Assembly: GCF_041242975.1 (NCBI RefSeq)
Contig: NZ_CP162488.1
Span: 4,826,001-4,890,000, forward strand
DNA: 64,000 bases
Source of the DNA: Xanthomonas sp. DAR 35659
GTDB lineage: Bacteria; Pseudomonadota; Gammaproteobacteria; Xanthomonadales; Xanthomonadaceae
Direction of reading: 5' to 3'
Shown here: positions 63,866 to 64,000 of the stretch, one piece after another
Position numbering within the stretch: the first letter of the stretch is position 1
Layout: each line of letters begins with the position of its first letter
Translations under genes and position numbers: made by a program
Notes under the pieces: generated by a model
Told to the model about the DNA's origin: nothing
Databases searched by the model: none
What the model saw: only the letters and a program-made list of their open reading frames with translations

Positions 63866-64000
63866 TCAGCGCTTGGAGAACTGGGTGGCGCGGCGGGCCT
63901 TGTGCAGACCGACCTTCTTGCGCTCGACTTCGCGCGCGTCGCGGGTCATGAACCCGGCCTTGCGCAGCTCGGTCTTCAGGGTTTCGTCGTACTCGACCAG
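63866..64000 (-). CDS. rpsI: 30S ribosomal protein S9, C-terminal 44 residues (cut by the window edge)
   Basis: The visible part reads [19 protein letters not shown], then [18 protein letters not shown] and ends QFSKR, the universal S9 tail whose last Arg reaches the P-site tRNA anticodon. The 5' part, usually preceded by rplM, lies outside the window. Confidence 0.97.
   Translation of the reverse strand: MVEYDETLKTELRKAGFMTRDAREVERKKVGLHKARRATQFSKR

Overview
The window is a GC-rich (about 68-70 percent) bacterial chromosome segment whose gene content and order point to the Xanthomonadaceae, most likely Xanthomonas or a close relative. Evidence: an aroQ-accB-accC-prmA-DUF3426-fis-purH-purD series, FUSC and DsbD proteins of the xanthomonad type, families of GGGATTCGGGAATGG-like intergenic repeats, and paired REP elements built on GTAGGAGCGGCTTCAGCCGC. 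This assignment is an inference from sequence recognised by eye; no search was run. There is no prophage, rRNA operon, CRISPR array or complete insertion sequence. Coding density is high, and most accessory content sits between blocks of conserved housekeeping genes.

Layout. 0-7 kb: the end of a ProP-type transporter, a large membrane-anchored AsmA-like protein, an acetyl-CoA hydrolase/CoA-transferase and an SMC-like ATPase. 7-9.4 kb: a GIY-YIG protein and a DAHP synthase preceded by a clear attenuator, with an aromatic-rich leader peptide and a terminator. 9.7-12 kb: groES-groEL with a CIRCE operator. 12-19.2 kb: a secreted endonuclease, cutA, a DsbD with a doubled N-terminal domain, a TlpA-like thioredoxin and a flavoprotein. 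19.7-29.8 kb: aroQ, accB, a MITE-like unit carrying a four-helix-bundle gene, accC, an AraC/SDR divergent pair, membrane proteins of unknown role, prmA, an XRE regulator, DUF3426 and fis. 29.9-37.9 kb: an eight-gene minus-strand operon of lipid enzymes, with several 1-4 nt overlaps. 38.7-42.6 kb: purH, a lipoprotein, purD. 42.7-52.4 kb: a UDG-like protein, a FUSC protein, an MFS/LysR pair, an LplT-PlsC fusion and a run of small CD225 and DUF2752 membrane proteins. 52.4-56 kb: ampE, nudC, erpA, bactofilin, DUF6776. 56-61.2 kb: DUF4126, a REC protein with degenerate GGDEF and EAL domains, and a hybrid histidine kinase. 61.5-64 kb: bfr-bfd with a Fur-box promoter, rppH, tRNA-Met and tRNA-Gln, and the 3' end of rpsI.

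The best candidate for an undescribed system is the 29.9-37.9 kb operon. It encodes two CDP-alcohol phosphatidyltransferases, a CdsA-like cytidylyltransferase, a PlsC-like acyltransferase, a PAP2/dual-specificity phosphatase fusion, an alpha/beta-hydrolase/methyltransferase fusion, a TIGR04222-type membrane protein and a small membrane protein. Together they look like a self-contained pathway for making or remodelling an unusual phospholipid. Other points of interest are the DAHP synthase attenuator, the four-helix-bundle unit with about 31-bp inverted ends between accB and accC, a REP variant that differs from its relatives only at every third base, and the CD225/DUF2752 cluster.
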